In this document: positions 1-5,546 of the stretch, piece after piece
Layout of the letters: the number at the start of each line of letters is the position of its first letter
How positions within the stretch are numbered: position 1 is the first letter of the stretch
Assembly: GCA_046724395.1 (NCBI GenBank)
Contig: JBKOWM010000145.1
Span: 1 to 7,036 of the forward strand
Length of the DNA: 7,036 nucleotides
Direction of reading: 5' to 3'
From: DATAEU01 sp046724395
GTDB lineage: Bacteria; Actinomycetota; UBA4738; HRBIN12
Position numbers and translations under genes: made by a program
The notes under the pieces: generated by a model
What the model saw: only the letters and a program-made list of their open reading frames with translations
The model's database searches: none
Told to the model about the DNA's origin: nothing

Positions 1-1
1 G

Positions 2-541
2 ATCGCCACCGAGCGGCTCGACCTGCGTCCGTTCACCTCTGACGACGAGGAAGCGATGGCGCTGGTGTTCGCGGACGCCGAGCTGCTCAGGTTCTGGGGT
101 CCGCCGCTGGACCGCGACGCCGTCCGACAGCGGATCGTGCGCAACGCCGAGCTCAATCGCGTGGATGGTTTCGCGCGATGGGCCATCGTGCTGCGTGACG
201 GCGGCAAGCTCGTCGGCGACGCCGGGCTCACGCGCACCGACGTCGAGGGCATCGAGGAGATCGAGCTCGGCTGGGTCGTCCGACGCGACCACGGTGGTCG
301 TGGGATCGCCACCGAGGCGGCCGCCGCATGGCGAGATCACGCGTTCGGCCCGCTCGGGCTCGTCCGCATCGTCTCGATGATCCGGCGCGAGAACGCGCCG
401 TCGCGCCGTGTCGCGGAGAAGATCGGAATGGGTGTCGAGCGCGAAGCCCGCTGGAACGAGGTGCCGCACCTCGTGTACGCGCTCGATCGCGACGATGCCA
501 TGCGGCCATCGTACGGGGCGAGGGTACGCTCCCTCGAATGA
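2..541 (+). CDS. GNAT family N-acetyltransferase, RimJ/RimL type (5' end cut off by window)
   Basis: The frame is open from base 2, with no start needed inside the window, and ends at TGA 539-541; 179 codons are visible. The first visible residues (IATERLDLRPF) match the usual start of RimJ/RimL-type acetyltransferases ('TERLxLRPF'), so only a few N-terminal residues are missing. The ATG at 56 is internal, because it would remove this conserved beta strand. The acetyl-CoA loop (motif A) reads RRDHGGRGIATEAA, encoded around 274-318, and is followed by the 'ENAPSRRVAEKIGM' helix that closes this fold. Family members transfer acetyl from acetyl-CoA to an amine, either a protein N-terminus or a small molecule; the acceptor cannot be read from sequence. 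A second GNAT gene starts 7 bp downstream, so the two are probably co-transcribed and may be old paralogues. Family certain, substrate unknown. Confidence 0.9.
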   Translation: MATERLDLRPFTSDDEEAMALVFADAELLRFWGPPLDRDAVRQRIVRNAELNRVDGFARWAIVLRDGGKLVGDAGLTRTDVEGIEEIELGWVVRRDHGGRGIATEAAAAWRDHAFGPLGLVRIVSMIRRENAPSRRVAEKIGMGVEREARWNEVPHLVYALDRDDAMRPSYGARVRSLE

Positions 542-548
542 GGACGGG

Positions 549-1103
549 ATGAGCACCGACACCCAGTTCGAACCGCTCACGACGGAGCGCCTGCTGCTTC
601 GCCGGTCGCTGCCAGAGGATGCAGAACTGATCGCTCGGTACCGCAGCGATCCCGACGTTCTGCGTTTCCAGGGCTGGGATCGAACCGACGCCGACGGCAT
701 CCGCGCCGAGATCGAGCAGATGGCCGGGCGGCTGCCGGGCGAACCGGGATGGGTGCAGCTCTCCGTCCTTGATCGGGCGACGGGTGAGCTCGTGGGCGAC
801 GTCGGTCTGAGCCCGGCCGACGGCGAGCCCGGTGTCGTGAAGCTCGGATACACCGTCGCGCCGGAGTTCCAGCGCCGCGGATACGCCACGGAGGCCGTCC
901 GTGCGCTCGTCGACTACGTCTTCGACGTCCTCGGCGCCGAGCGGATCCGGATCTACGCGGATGGCGACAACGTCGCCTCTCACCGCGTCGCCGAGAAGGC
1001 CGGCCTCCGGCTGATCGAACGCTTTCGGCACGAGGAGGACGGACAGGAGTGGTTCGGCGTCCGCTACGAGCTGCCGCGGTCCGAATGGACGACCCCCCAC
1101 TGA
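549..1103 (+). CDS. GNAT family N-acetyltransferase, RimJ/RimL type
   Basis: A complete 184-residue acetyltransferase, the usual size for the family. ATG 549 is chosen because it follows the previous stop by 7 bp, has a GAGG-type ribosome site overlapping that stop (TGAGGACGGG), and gives the normal family start with 'LTTERLLLRRS' at residues 10-20. In-frame starts further upstream lie inside the preceding gene. The central strand 'GELVGDVGL' is at 79-87 and the acetyl-CoA pyrophosphate loop Q-R-R-G-Y-A at 108-113, followed by TEA. The 'DNVASHRVAEKAGL' helix at 140-153 is typical, and the C-terminus ends with the substrate-side strands. It is translationally close-coupled to the first GNAT gene and converges with hxlR, leaving a 26-bp gap. 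The acceptor substrate is not predictable; the family includes protein N-terminal, antibiotic and small-amine acetyltransferases. Confidence 0.92.
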   Translation: MSTDTQFEPLTTERLLLRRSLPEDAELIARYRSDPDVLRFQGWDRTDADGIRAEIEQMAGRLPGEPGWVQLSVLDRATGELVGDVGLSPADGEPGVVKLGYTVAPEFQRRGYATEAVRALVDYVFDVLGAERIRIYADGDNVASHRVAEKAGLRLIERFRHEEDGQEWFGVRYELPRSEWTTPH

Positions 1104-1129
1104 GGACGGGACCGGCGGCGACGCCCGAA

Positions 1130-1480
1130 CTAGCGCGCGCCGGCGGGGGTTGCCGCCCAGCGCTCGGCCCACGCGCGCAACTCGTCGATGACCCCGCCCA
1201 GGTCGCGCCCCTGGTCGGTGAGCCCGTACTCGATGCGCACCGGGGTGCAGGGCGTTACCTCTCGGGTGACGATGCCGGCGGCTTCCAACTCCTTGAGTCT
1301 CTCGGAGAGCAGACGGTCGCTGATGCCCGGCACTGCGTGGCGAAGATCGGTGAAGCGGGTGATGCCGTCCAGCAGGGCGCCGACGATGAGCGGGTTCCAC
1401 CGGCGCGCGATCAGGGCCGCCGCCTGCTGGAAGTGCTCGCAGATCTGCGGCTCGTCGACGTGCGCCTCGATCATGTCCAT
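1130..1480 (-). CDS. HxlR-family winged helix-turn-helix transcriptional regulator
   Basis: A 116-residue protein with the whole HxlR domain. Residues 24-47 give the 'I..RWNPLIVGALLDGITRFTDLR' first helices, 50-69 the recognition-helix block 'VPGISDRLLSERLKELEAAG', 70-86 the wing ending 'RIEYGLTD', and 88-110 the dimerisation helix. HxlR proteins bind DNA as dimers, and several (YodB, HypR, HxlR) respond to electrophiles, disulfide stress or formaldehyde. This one carries a cysteine at residue 14, the N-terminal position used as redox sensor in some relatives, and a second at 78 in the wing. The start is not certain: ATG 1480 has its GAGG only 2 nt away, whereas the in-frame ATG at residue 3 (1474) has GAGG 8 nt upstream and is the better-spaced start. 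The gene is divergent from yceI with inverted repeats between, so autoregulation and control of yceI are likely but inferred. Confidence 0.9.
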   Translation of the reverse strand: MDMIEAHVDEPQICEHFQQAAALIARRWNPLIVGALLDGITRFTDLRHAVPGISDRLLSERLKELEAAGIVTREVTPCTPVRIEYGLTDQGRDLGGVIDELRAWAERWAATPAGAR

Positions 1481-1514
1481 GGCCTCATGGCGTCATCGGC
1501 CGGCACGGCCACCG

Positions 1515-1543
1515 ACCTTACTCCCGTTCATGGGCACTAACCA
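1515..1543 (-). promoter_or_regulatory. Candidate promoter of the HxlR regulator gene
   Basis: On the - strand TAAGGT (plus coordinates 1515-1520) fits the TANNNT -10 pattern. A weak -35 candidate TGGTTA (1538-1543) lies 17 bp upstream. A start site near 1508 would leave an untranslated leader of about 28 nt holding the GAGG ribosome site. The -10 is good and the -35 poor. Confidence 0.35.
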
Positions 1544-1586
1544 GGGAAAACGCCGACCGATTCCCGTACGGAAGACGCCCGGGAAT
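1522..1586. promoter_or_regulatory. Candidate operator cluster between hxlR and yceI
   Basis: Three related signals lie in the divergent spacer. The first is a 7-bp inverted repeat, ATTCCCG (1560-1566) and CGGGAAT (1580-1586), with arm centres 20 bp apart, close to two helical turns. The second is an 8-bp perfect palindrome, CCGTACGG (1564-1571), overlapping the left arm. The third is a direct repeat of the left arm, TCCCGTTC (1522-1529) against TCCCGTAC (1562-1569), 40 bp apart and so on the same DNA face. HxlR-family regulators bind dyad-symmetric sites next to their own genes, so this is a natural place for one. Site identity is inferred; short palindromes arise by chance in G+C-rich DNA. 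Confidence 0.4.
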
Positions 1587-1596
1587 ACCAAGGCAC

Positions 1597-1630
1597 TTCC
1601 GATTCGTTAGCCCCGAGGTAGGGGTAGGGT
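1597..1630 (+). promoter_or_regulatory. Weak candidate promoter region of yceI
   Basis: TAGGGT (1625-1630) fits TANNNT and would place the transcription start near 1637, about 35 nt before the ATG. TAGGGG at 1619 with TTCCGA at 1597-1602 (16-bp spacing) is an alternative. Neither has a good -35, so the assignment is tentative. Either would lie just downstream of the putative HxlR operator cluster. Confidence 0.25.
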
Positions 1631-1671
1631 CGCGGCACGGGGTCGCGACGACAGCCTGGAGGAGGCACGAC

Positions 1672-2283
1672 ATGGCAGAGGCGGCCGAACAAATGGATGA
1701 CCGGGCGTACGAGGGCATCTCCATCCCGCCCGCGGGGGTGTACCAAATCGACCCTGCGCACACGAACATCGAGTTCGTCGCGCGCCACATGCTCTCGAAG
1801 GTCCGCGGCCGCTTCGGCGAGTTCACGGGCACGGTGACGGTCGGCGAGGCGCCCGAGGACTCCGCGGTCGACGTCGACGTGGACACGGCCAGCGTGACGA
1901 CCGGGAGCCAGGAGCGTGACACCCATCTGCACTCGAGCGACTTCTTCGAGGTCGACGCGCACCCGAAGATGACGTTTCGGAGCACGTCGTTCCGTCCAAC
2001 TGGCGGGACCGGCTTCGAGCTCAACGGCGATCTCACGATCAAGGGCGTGACGAGGCCCGTCACGTTCGCGGGTGAGTTCCTCGGCTGGGGCAAGGATGCC
2101 TGGGGCAACGAGCGCCTGTTCGCGGAGGCCCGGACGCGCGTGAATCGCGAGCAGTGGGGTCTGCTGTGGAACATGGCGGTCGAGCTCACCGGGATGTTGG
2201 TGGCGAGGGACGTCGACCTCGAGCTCCAGGTTCAGGCTGCGAAGTCGCCGGAGACCACCGAGCGGGAGTCCGCCGAGAGGTAA
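1672..2283 (+). CDS. YceI family protein (polyisoprenoid-binding lipocalin-like)
   Basis: A 203-residue YceI-domain protein. Start ATG 1672 is supported by a near-perfect ribosome site GGAGGAGG (1658-1665) 6 nt upstream. Family signatures appear in order: 'YQIDPAHTNIEFVARHM' with 'VRGRFGEF' (24-51), 'RDTHLHSSDFFEVDAHPKMTF' in two blocks (82-102), 'LTIKGVTRPVTF' (121-132) and 'VNREQWGLLWN' (157-167). Family members form a lipocalin-like beta barrel that holds a long polyisoprenoid such as a quinone or polyprenyl chain; they are linked to stress, isoprenoid transport or storage. There is no signal peptide: the first 22 residues are polar and acidic, so this is a cytoplasmic form unlike periplasmic E. 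coli YceI. The tail after about 190 (KSPETTERESAER) is charged and probably disordered. It is divergent from an HxlR regulator that probably controls it. Family certain, physiological ligand unknown. Confidence 0.95.
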   Translation: MAEAAEQMDDRAYEGISIPPAGVYQIDPAHTNIEFVARHMLSKVRGRFGEFTGTVTVGEAPEDSAVDVDVDTASVTTGSQERDTHLHSSDFFEVDAHPKMTFRSTSFRPTGGTGFELNGDLTIKGVTRPVTFAGEFLGWGKDAWGNERLFAEARTRVNREQWGLLWNMAVELTGMLVARDVDLELQVQAAKSPETTERESAER

Positions 2284-2293
2284 TCGCACGTCG

Positions 2294-2328
2294 GAAGGGC
2301 CCGGCGTCCAGCCGGATGCCGGCCCTTC
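2294..2328 (+). terminator. Stem-loop after yceI, probable terminator
   Basis: GAAGGGCCCGGC (2294-2305) pairs with GCCGGCCCTTC (2318-2328) with one bulged C and a 12-nt loop, starting 11 bp after the yceI stop. No T-tract follows on either strand, so it would be a GC-only hairpin terminator. It lies in the 86-bp convergent gap between yceI and gcvT-glyA and could act in both directions. Confidence 0.6.
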
Positions 2329-2369
2329 GTCATATCCGACCGCCGAACGGCAGCAGGTTCGTCTCGCGG

Positions 2370-5018
2370 CTAGAGCAGGCGTCGAAGCCGGTCCACGAGG
2401 TCGTCGAGGACCTCCGTTCCGAAGCAGTACCGGAGATCCGTGAACCGTGAGCGAAGCGCGTGGACGCGATCGGCTGCGTCCGCGTCGTCCTCGATCACGT
2501 CGCCGACGAGGCGGGCGATCTCGGCGAAGTCCTCGGCCTCCATACCGAAGCGCGTCATCTCCGCCACGCCCATCCGAAGGCCGCTCGCCGCCGTGAAGCC
2601 CTCGTCGTCGGGCAAGGCCTGGTAGTTGCAGATGACGTTGTTGCGCTCGAGCCGGTTCGCGATCTCGCAGCCTCGACCGTAGCCGACGCGGACGACGACC
2701 TGGTGCGTCTCGGTAAATCCGATGGACGGATCCCCCTCGACCCGAAGGCCCGAGTCGGCAAGCGCGCGGGCGAACGCCTTGGCGTTCGCGATCACCTTCG
2801 GTTGGTACTCGTCGGCGAACGCGCGCATCTCGTATGCAGCCATCAGCAGGCCGAGGAGCGTCCCGAGATGGTGGTTCGACACCGACCCCGGGAACGTCCG
2901 GTTTCGGATTGCTTCCCAGAGCTCGAACCGCTCCTCGTCGCGGCCGAACGCGCCCCCGATCACGCCTCGCTGCGTCCCGAAAAACGTCTTGTGCGTCGAT
3001 CCCGTGACGACGTCCGCCCCGTCATCGAACGGCCGTTGGAAGTGCGCACCCACGAGGCCGAGCACGTGGGCCATGTCGTACATGACGATCGCTGGGATGC
3101 CGACGTCGTCGAGGTGCCGGCAGACGTCGGCGACCGGCTCGCGATGCAGCACCATGCTCTTGCCGAACACGATCAGCTCGGGATGGACCTCGTCGATCAG
3201 CTCGAGCGTTGCCGGCACGTCGATGCGATAAGGGTTCTCGGCGAGCACGGGGAAGTTGGTCACGGCCGGACGCTCGGTACGCGGGTCTCGCGCAACGAAG
3301 TCCTTGAGCGCGCCCATCGGCTGGGCGGACAAGTGACCGCCGCGTCCGATGTGGTTGTTCATCACCCGGCGGATGCGCCGCGGCTCCCGGCGCCGGTCGT
3401 GCCGATTCAGATAGTCGACGATGCCGCCGAAGACCGCAGTGTTCGCCATCTGACCGCTGATCACGCGCGATTCGACCTCCCGCGCCCCCAGGAAGGCGGC
3501 CATCTCCTGGTCCACGAGCCGCTCGACGTCGGCGATGAACTTCGTCCCCTGGTAGTAGAAGACGTCGGCGTCGTAGAACGCTTCGAGCGTGCGGTGCTCC
3601 GCGTACCGAAACGCTGGGTCGAGGACCTGCAGGATGCGGACGACGGGCGACTGCGTCATCTCCGATGGGATGAGGTCGATGCATTCGCGTTGACGCCACT
3701 CGTGGTTTCGCTCGGCGCGTTCGAGCAGCGATCGCACCTTGTCTGTCGTCGACGGCGTTGGTGTGTGCCCGGCACGGTCCTCGCGCGTCACGACGATCGG
3801 TCGCGCGTACGGCGGGGCATCGGAGCGCAGATGGTGCTTCACGACCTCGGCGTCGGTCTCCCGCCCGCGAACGTCGACCGACACGACATCGCCGTCCACG
3901 ACGTGGCTGTCCAGGTAGGCCAGCGCGATCGCGCGCGTACGGCGCTCGTCCGTGGGTCGCGCGGTCTCGCCTTCGCCGTCGAAGACCCAGTAGGGCACGG
4001 CGGTGCCGCTCGTGATCCATCCGATATCGACGCCGTCCCGGCGGACGACAGACCCCGCGCGCGCGATGCCGCGCCCCGTCACCGCGACCGGACGGATCAT
4101 CCGCGGCAGATCGGCGACGTCGGAGGTGTCGCGCTCACGGATCCGCGCGGCCGCCGCCGCCTGCCGCTCGAGGGCAGCCCGGCCGACGAAGTCCTCCTTG
4201 TGGTCGGCGAAGCTGACGCCGAAGCGGGCGATCGGCATGGCGAGGATCGGGATCGGAGCGTCCTGCTGATCGGCGCCGAGCTCGTCACCGTACAGCGGCA
4301 AGCCGGCTTCGAGGCGGAGCGTGTCGCGCGCGCCGAGGCCGGCCGGCGTTGCGCCGGCCTCGGTGATCGCGTCCCAGGCCTTCAACGCGTCGGCGGTCGG
4401 GACGAACACCTCGAAGGCGACGGGCTCTCCCGTGTAACCCGTCCGCCCGATCCGCGCCGGCGCGCCGGCGAGCTCGGCGGTGCTGACGGAGTTGCGGGCG
4501 GGCTCCGGCAGGCGCCCGCCGGTCAACAGGTCGCTCAGGATGTCTCGTGCGCGCGGACCCTGCACGGCGAGCATCGCGACCTCCAGCGTGTCGTCGACTA
4601 GTTCGACGTCGAAGTCGGCCGCAAACCCCTGCAGGTGGGCCCAGTCCTTCTCGCGGTTGGCCGCGTTCACGACGAGCAGGTAATCGCCTGGTTCGAACCG
4701 GTACAGATATGCGTCGTCGATGGCCGCGCCTCGCTCGTCGGGGATCAGCGTGTACTGCGCACCGTGCGGCCGCCCGTCGAGCGCCTCGGCGTTGTTCGTC
4801 AGCACGTGCTGCAGGAATCGAAGCGCATCCGCACCGCGCGCGGTGAAGCGGCCCATGTGAGAGATGTCGAACACGCCGGCGTCTCGCCGCACGGCGAGAT
4901 GCTCCGCGACGGTGCCAGTCGGGTACTGCAGCGGCATGTCCCAGCCGCCGAACTCCATCATGCGCGCGCCGAGGTCGCGGTGACGCTCGAAGAACAGCGT
5001 GCGGCGCGCCTCGGTCAC
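2370..5018 (-). CDS. GcvT-GlyA fusion: aminomethyltransferase (glycine cleavage T) joined to a divergent serine hydroxymethyltransferase
   Basis: An 882-residue protein in one unbroken frame. Residues 1-400 form a full GcvT: 'EFGGWDMPLQY' (22-32), 'FDISHMG' (50-56), Y89, the catalytic-type Asp pair D101/D102 (D102 corresponds to Asp96 of Thermotoga GcvT), 'VVNAAN' (116-121), 'GRTGYTGE' (191-198), 'LGARDTLRLEAGLPLYG' (228-244), and the C-terminal barrel from about 305 with 'GWITSGT' (333-339). After a Pro/Thr linker (about 405-425) comes an SHMT of about 455 residues: 'LIPSEMTQSP' (449-458), 'YAE' (472-474), 'SGQMAN' (521-526), 'GGH' with H562, 'YDMAHVLGLV' with D648, 'STHKT' with Schiff-base lysine K677, and R815 in 'SGLRMG'. 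GcvT makes methylene-THF and ammonia from aminomethyl-lipoyl-H protein; SHMT uses methylene-THF and glycine to make serine, so the fusion could pass the C1 unit between sites. The start is GTG 5018: it gives the normal GcvT N-terminus and has no close Shine-Dalgarno. No gcvH or gcvP is nearby. The SHMT half lacks the usual 'GGP' and 'SAYPR' motifs, so its substrate may differ. Confidence 0.93.
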   Translation of the reverse strand: MTEARRTLFFERHRDLGARMMEFGGWDMPLQYPTGTVAEHLAVRRDAGVFDISHMGRFTARGADALRFLQHVLTNNAEALDGRPHGAQYTLIPDERGAAIDDAYLYRFEPGDYLLVVNAANREKDWAHLQGFAADFDVELVDDTLEVAMLAVQGPRARDILSDLLTGGRLPEPARNSVSTAELAGAPARIGRTGYTGEPVAFEVFVPTADALKAWDAITEAGATPAGLGARDTLRLEAGLPLYGDELGADQQDAPIPILAMPIARFGVSFADHKEDFVGRAALERQAAAAARIRERDTSDVADLPRMIRPVAVTGRGIARAGSVVRRDGVDIGWITSGTAVPYWVFDGEGETARPTDERRTRAIALAYLDSHVVDGDVVSVDVRGRETDAEVVKHHLRSDAPPYARPIVVTREDRAGHTPTPSTTDKVRSLLERAERNHEWRQRECIDLIPSEMTQSPVVRILQVLDPAFRYAEHRTLEAFYDADVFYYQGTKFIADVERLVDQEMAAFLGAREVESRVISGQMANTAVFGGIVDYLNRHDRRREPRRIRRVMNNHIGRGGHLSAQPMGALKDFVARDPRTERPAVTNFPVLAENPYRIDVPATLELIDEVHPELIVFGKSMVLHREPVADVCRHLDDVGIPAIVMYDMAHVLGLVGAHFQRPFDDGADVVTGSTHKTFFGTQRGVIGGAFGRDEERFELWEAIRNRTFPGSVSNHHLGTLLGLLMAAYEMRAFADEYQPKVIANAKAFARALADSGLRVEGDPSIGFTETHQVVVRVGYGRGCEIANRLERNNVICNYQALPDDEGFTAASGLRMGVAEMTRFGMEAEDFAEIARLVGDVIEDDADAADRVHALRSRFTDLRYCFGTEVLDDLVDRLRRLL
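4333..4363. repeat. Perfect 11-bp inverted repeat inside the gcvT part
   Basis: CCGAGGCCGGC (4333-4343) and GCCGGCCTCGG (4353-4363) are perfect inverse copies around a 9-nt loop. They fall in codons for about residues 218-229 (TEAGATPAGLG), a conserved GcvT segment rich in Ala/Gly/Pro, so coding constraint alone could create it. As mRNA it would form a strong hairpin within the frame. No function is claimed. Confidence 0.5.
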
Positions 5019-5028
5019 GACACGAACG

Positions 5029-5034
5029 AGTCTA
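5029..5034 (-). promoter_or_regulatory. Candidate -10 box just before gcvT-glyA
   Basis: TAGACT on the - strand fits TANNNT and ends 10 nt before the GTG at 5018, which would give an almost leaderless mRNA. This is consistent with the lack of a usable ribosome site: the only GGAGGT lies 23 nt upstream, too far. No good -35 is seen at 16-18 bp. The gene may also be read from the small gene upstream. Confidence 0.35.
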
Positions 5035-5110
5035 CGCCGCGACCTCCGGCAGCGGTCCGTGTCACCGGGCGCGGAGCGGAGGCGGGAGCGATCGGCCGCG
5101 TGTAGACCGC

Positions 5111-5187
5111 GGCCGGCGGGCTCAGGTCTCGGACTCGGCCTCGACGGCCGGCGGGCTCAGGCCTCGGACTCGGCCTCGACGGCCGGC
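5111..5187. repeat. 35-bp tandem duplication over the 3' end of the small gene
   Basis: Unit 5111-5145 and unit 5146-5180 are identical except for one base (T5127 against C5162), and the first 7 bases of a third unit follow (5181-5187). Each unit carries the codons for the C-terminal AVEAESEA/T and a TGA on the - strand. Because 35 is not a multiple of 3 and the stop is inside the unit, the copy at 5111-5145 lies beyond the stop in another frame and does not lengthen the protein. Confidence 0.9.
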
Positions 5188-5354
5188 AGGCCGTACTCCG
5201 TCGGGTCCGCGGCCTCCACCGGCGGGCCCTTTTCGATCAGCCCGGCGGCTCGGTCGGCTCGCCGCTGATTTCGAGCAACGCGCCGCTCCTCGCGGTCGGC
5301 CGCCTTGCGGGATTTCACGTCCCGCCGCTTCTTCTTGCCGTAGCTCTCTGGCAT
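5157..5354 (-). CDS. Small bipolar charged protein of unknown function
   Basis: A 65-residue protein I cannot assign to a named family. ATG 5354 is strongly supported by GAGGAGG (5361-5367, - strand) with a 6-nt spacer, the best ribosome site of the - strand genes. Residues 7-36 are very basic and probably one long helix (KKKRRDVKSRK, then REERRVARNQRR); residues 41-65 are acidic and Pro/Ala-rich, ending AVEAESEA. There is no signal peptide, membrane segment or metal-binding Cys/His. The layout resembles small nucleic-acid- or ribosome-associated proteins, but that is inference from charge alone. It lies 138 bp upstream of gcvT-glyA on the same strand and downstream of a hairpin following the permease. 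Its 3' end has undergone a tandem duplication. The longer overlapping frames here are shadows: they lack ribosome sites and have Arg/Pro/Ala-rich composition. Confidence 0.75.
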   Translation of the reverse strand: MPESYGKKKRRDVKSRKAADREERRVARNQRRADRAAGLIEKGPPVEAADPTEYGLPAVEAESEA

Positions 5355-5417
5355 GTGGCGCCTCCTCGGCCGCGCCGGGAGAACACGCCGACATGAGTGG
5401 CCCGTTCACGACGCGGA

Positions 5418-5436
5418 TCTCCGGCGACGCCGGAGA
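5418..5436 (-). terminator. Perfect 8-bp hairpin downstream of the permease
   Basis: TCTCCGGC (5418-5425) and GCCGGAGA (5429-5436) pair perfectly around a 3-nt loop. It is about 110 bp after the permease stop and upstream of the small gene, a sensible place for a terminator. There is no T-tract on the - strand, so it would be a U-less hairpin. Confidence 0.45.
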
Positions 5437-5456
5437 CATCGAGCGTAACAGGTGGC

Positions 5457-5485
5457 GTGCACAGCGACGGCGAGGCTGCCTGCAC
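5457..5485 (-). terminator. Imperfect hairpin downstream of the permease
   Basis: GTGCACAGC (5457-5465) pairs with GCTG (5475-5478) and TGCAC (5481-5485) around a 9-nt loop with a 2-nt bulge. It lies about 60 bp after the permease stop and precedes the tighter hairpin at 5418-5436. It may contribute to termination; weak alone. Confidence 0.3.
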
Positions 5486-5546
5486 ACGCTCGATCGCTCG
5501 GCTCGACATCCGGGCGGCGGACGTCTCGGCCCCGGTTGCGACGCGC

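Larger units (their letters stand above)
5355..5546. other. Gene-free spacer between permease and small protein
   Basis: 192 bp with no credible coding frame. It holds the Shine-Dalgarno of the small gene (5361-5367), two hairpins reported separately, and nothing else I can support. A promoter for the small gene must lie here if the hairpins terminate permease transcription, but no convincing -10/-35 pair was seen. Confidence 0.6.

Noticed and set aside
228..1400. 390-codon - strand frame across both GNAT genes and hxlR
   Set aside because: Low-complexity Arg/His/Pro-rich translation, antisense to two clear acetyltransferases and overlapping hxlR in another frame.
1537..2289. Two long - strand frames over yceI (1518-2189 and 1537-2289)
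   Set aside because: Shadows of yceI: no conserved domain and no ribosome site, while the + strand has all YceI motifs and a strong Shine-Dalgarno.
4333..4363. Strong inverted repeat as a terminator or mobile-element end
   Set aside because: It lies within a conserved GcvT coding segment of Ala/Gly/Pro codons with no T-tract and no target duplication, so codon constraint explains it.
2460..4601. 713-codon open frame on the + strand, antisense to gcvT-glyA
   Set aside because: It is rich in Arg/Val/Asp/His with no recognisable domain, has no ribosome site, and mirrors a strongly conserved enzyme on the other strand; long antisense frames are common in G+C-rich genes.
5111..5187. Possible CRISPR or minisatellite array
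   Set aside because: Only two full units with no spacer between them, lying across a coding 3' end; this is a tandem duplication, not an array of repeats and spacers.
5122..5487. 121-codon - strand frame overlapping the small protein, ending in the first repeat unit
   Set aside because: No ribosome site and an Arg/Gly/Pro-rich translation. Its AVEAESET ending comes only from the duplicated 3' end of the real small gene.
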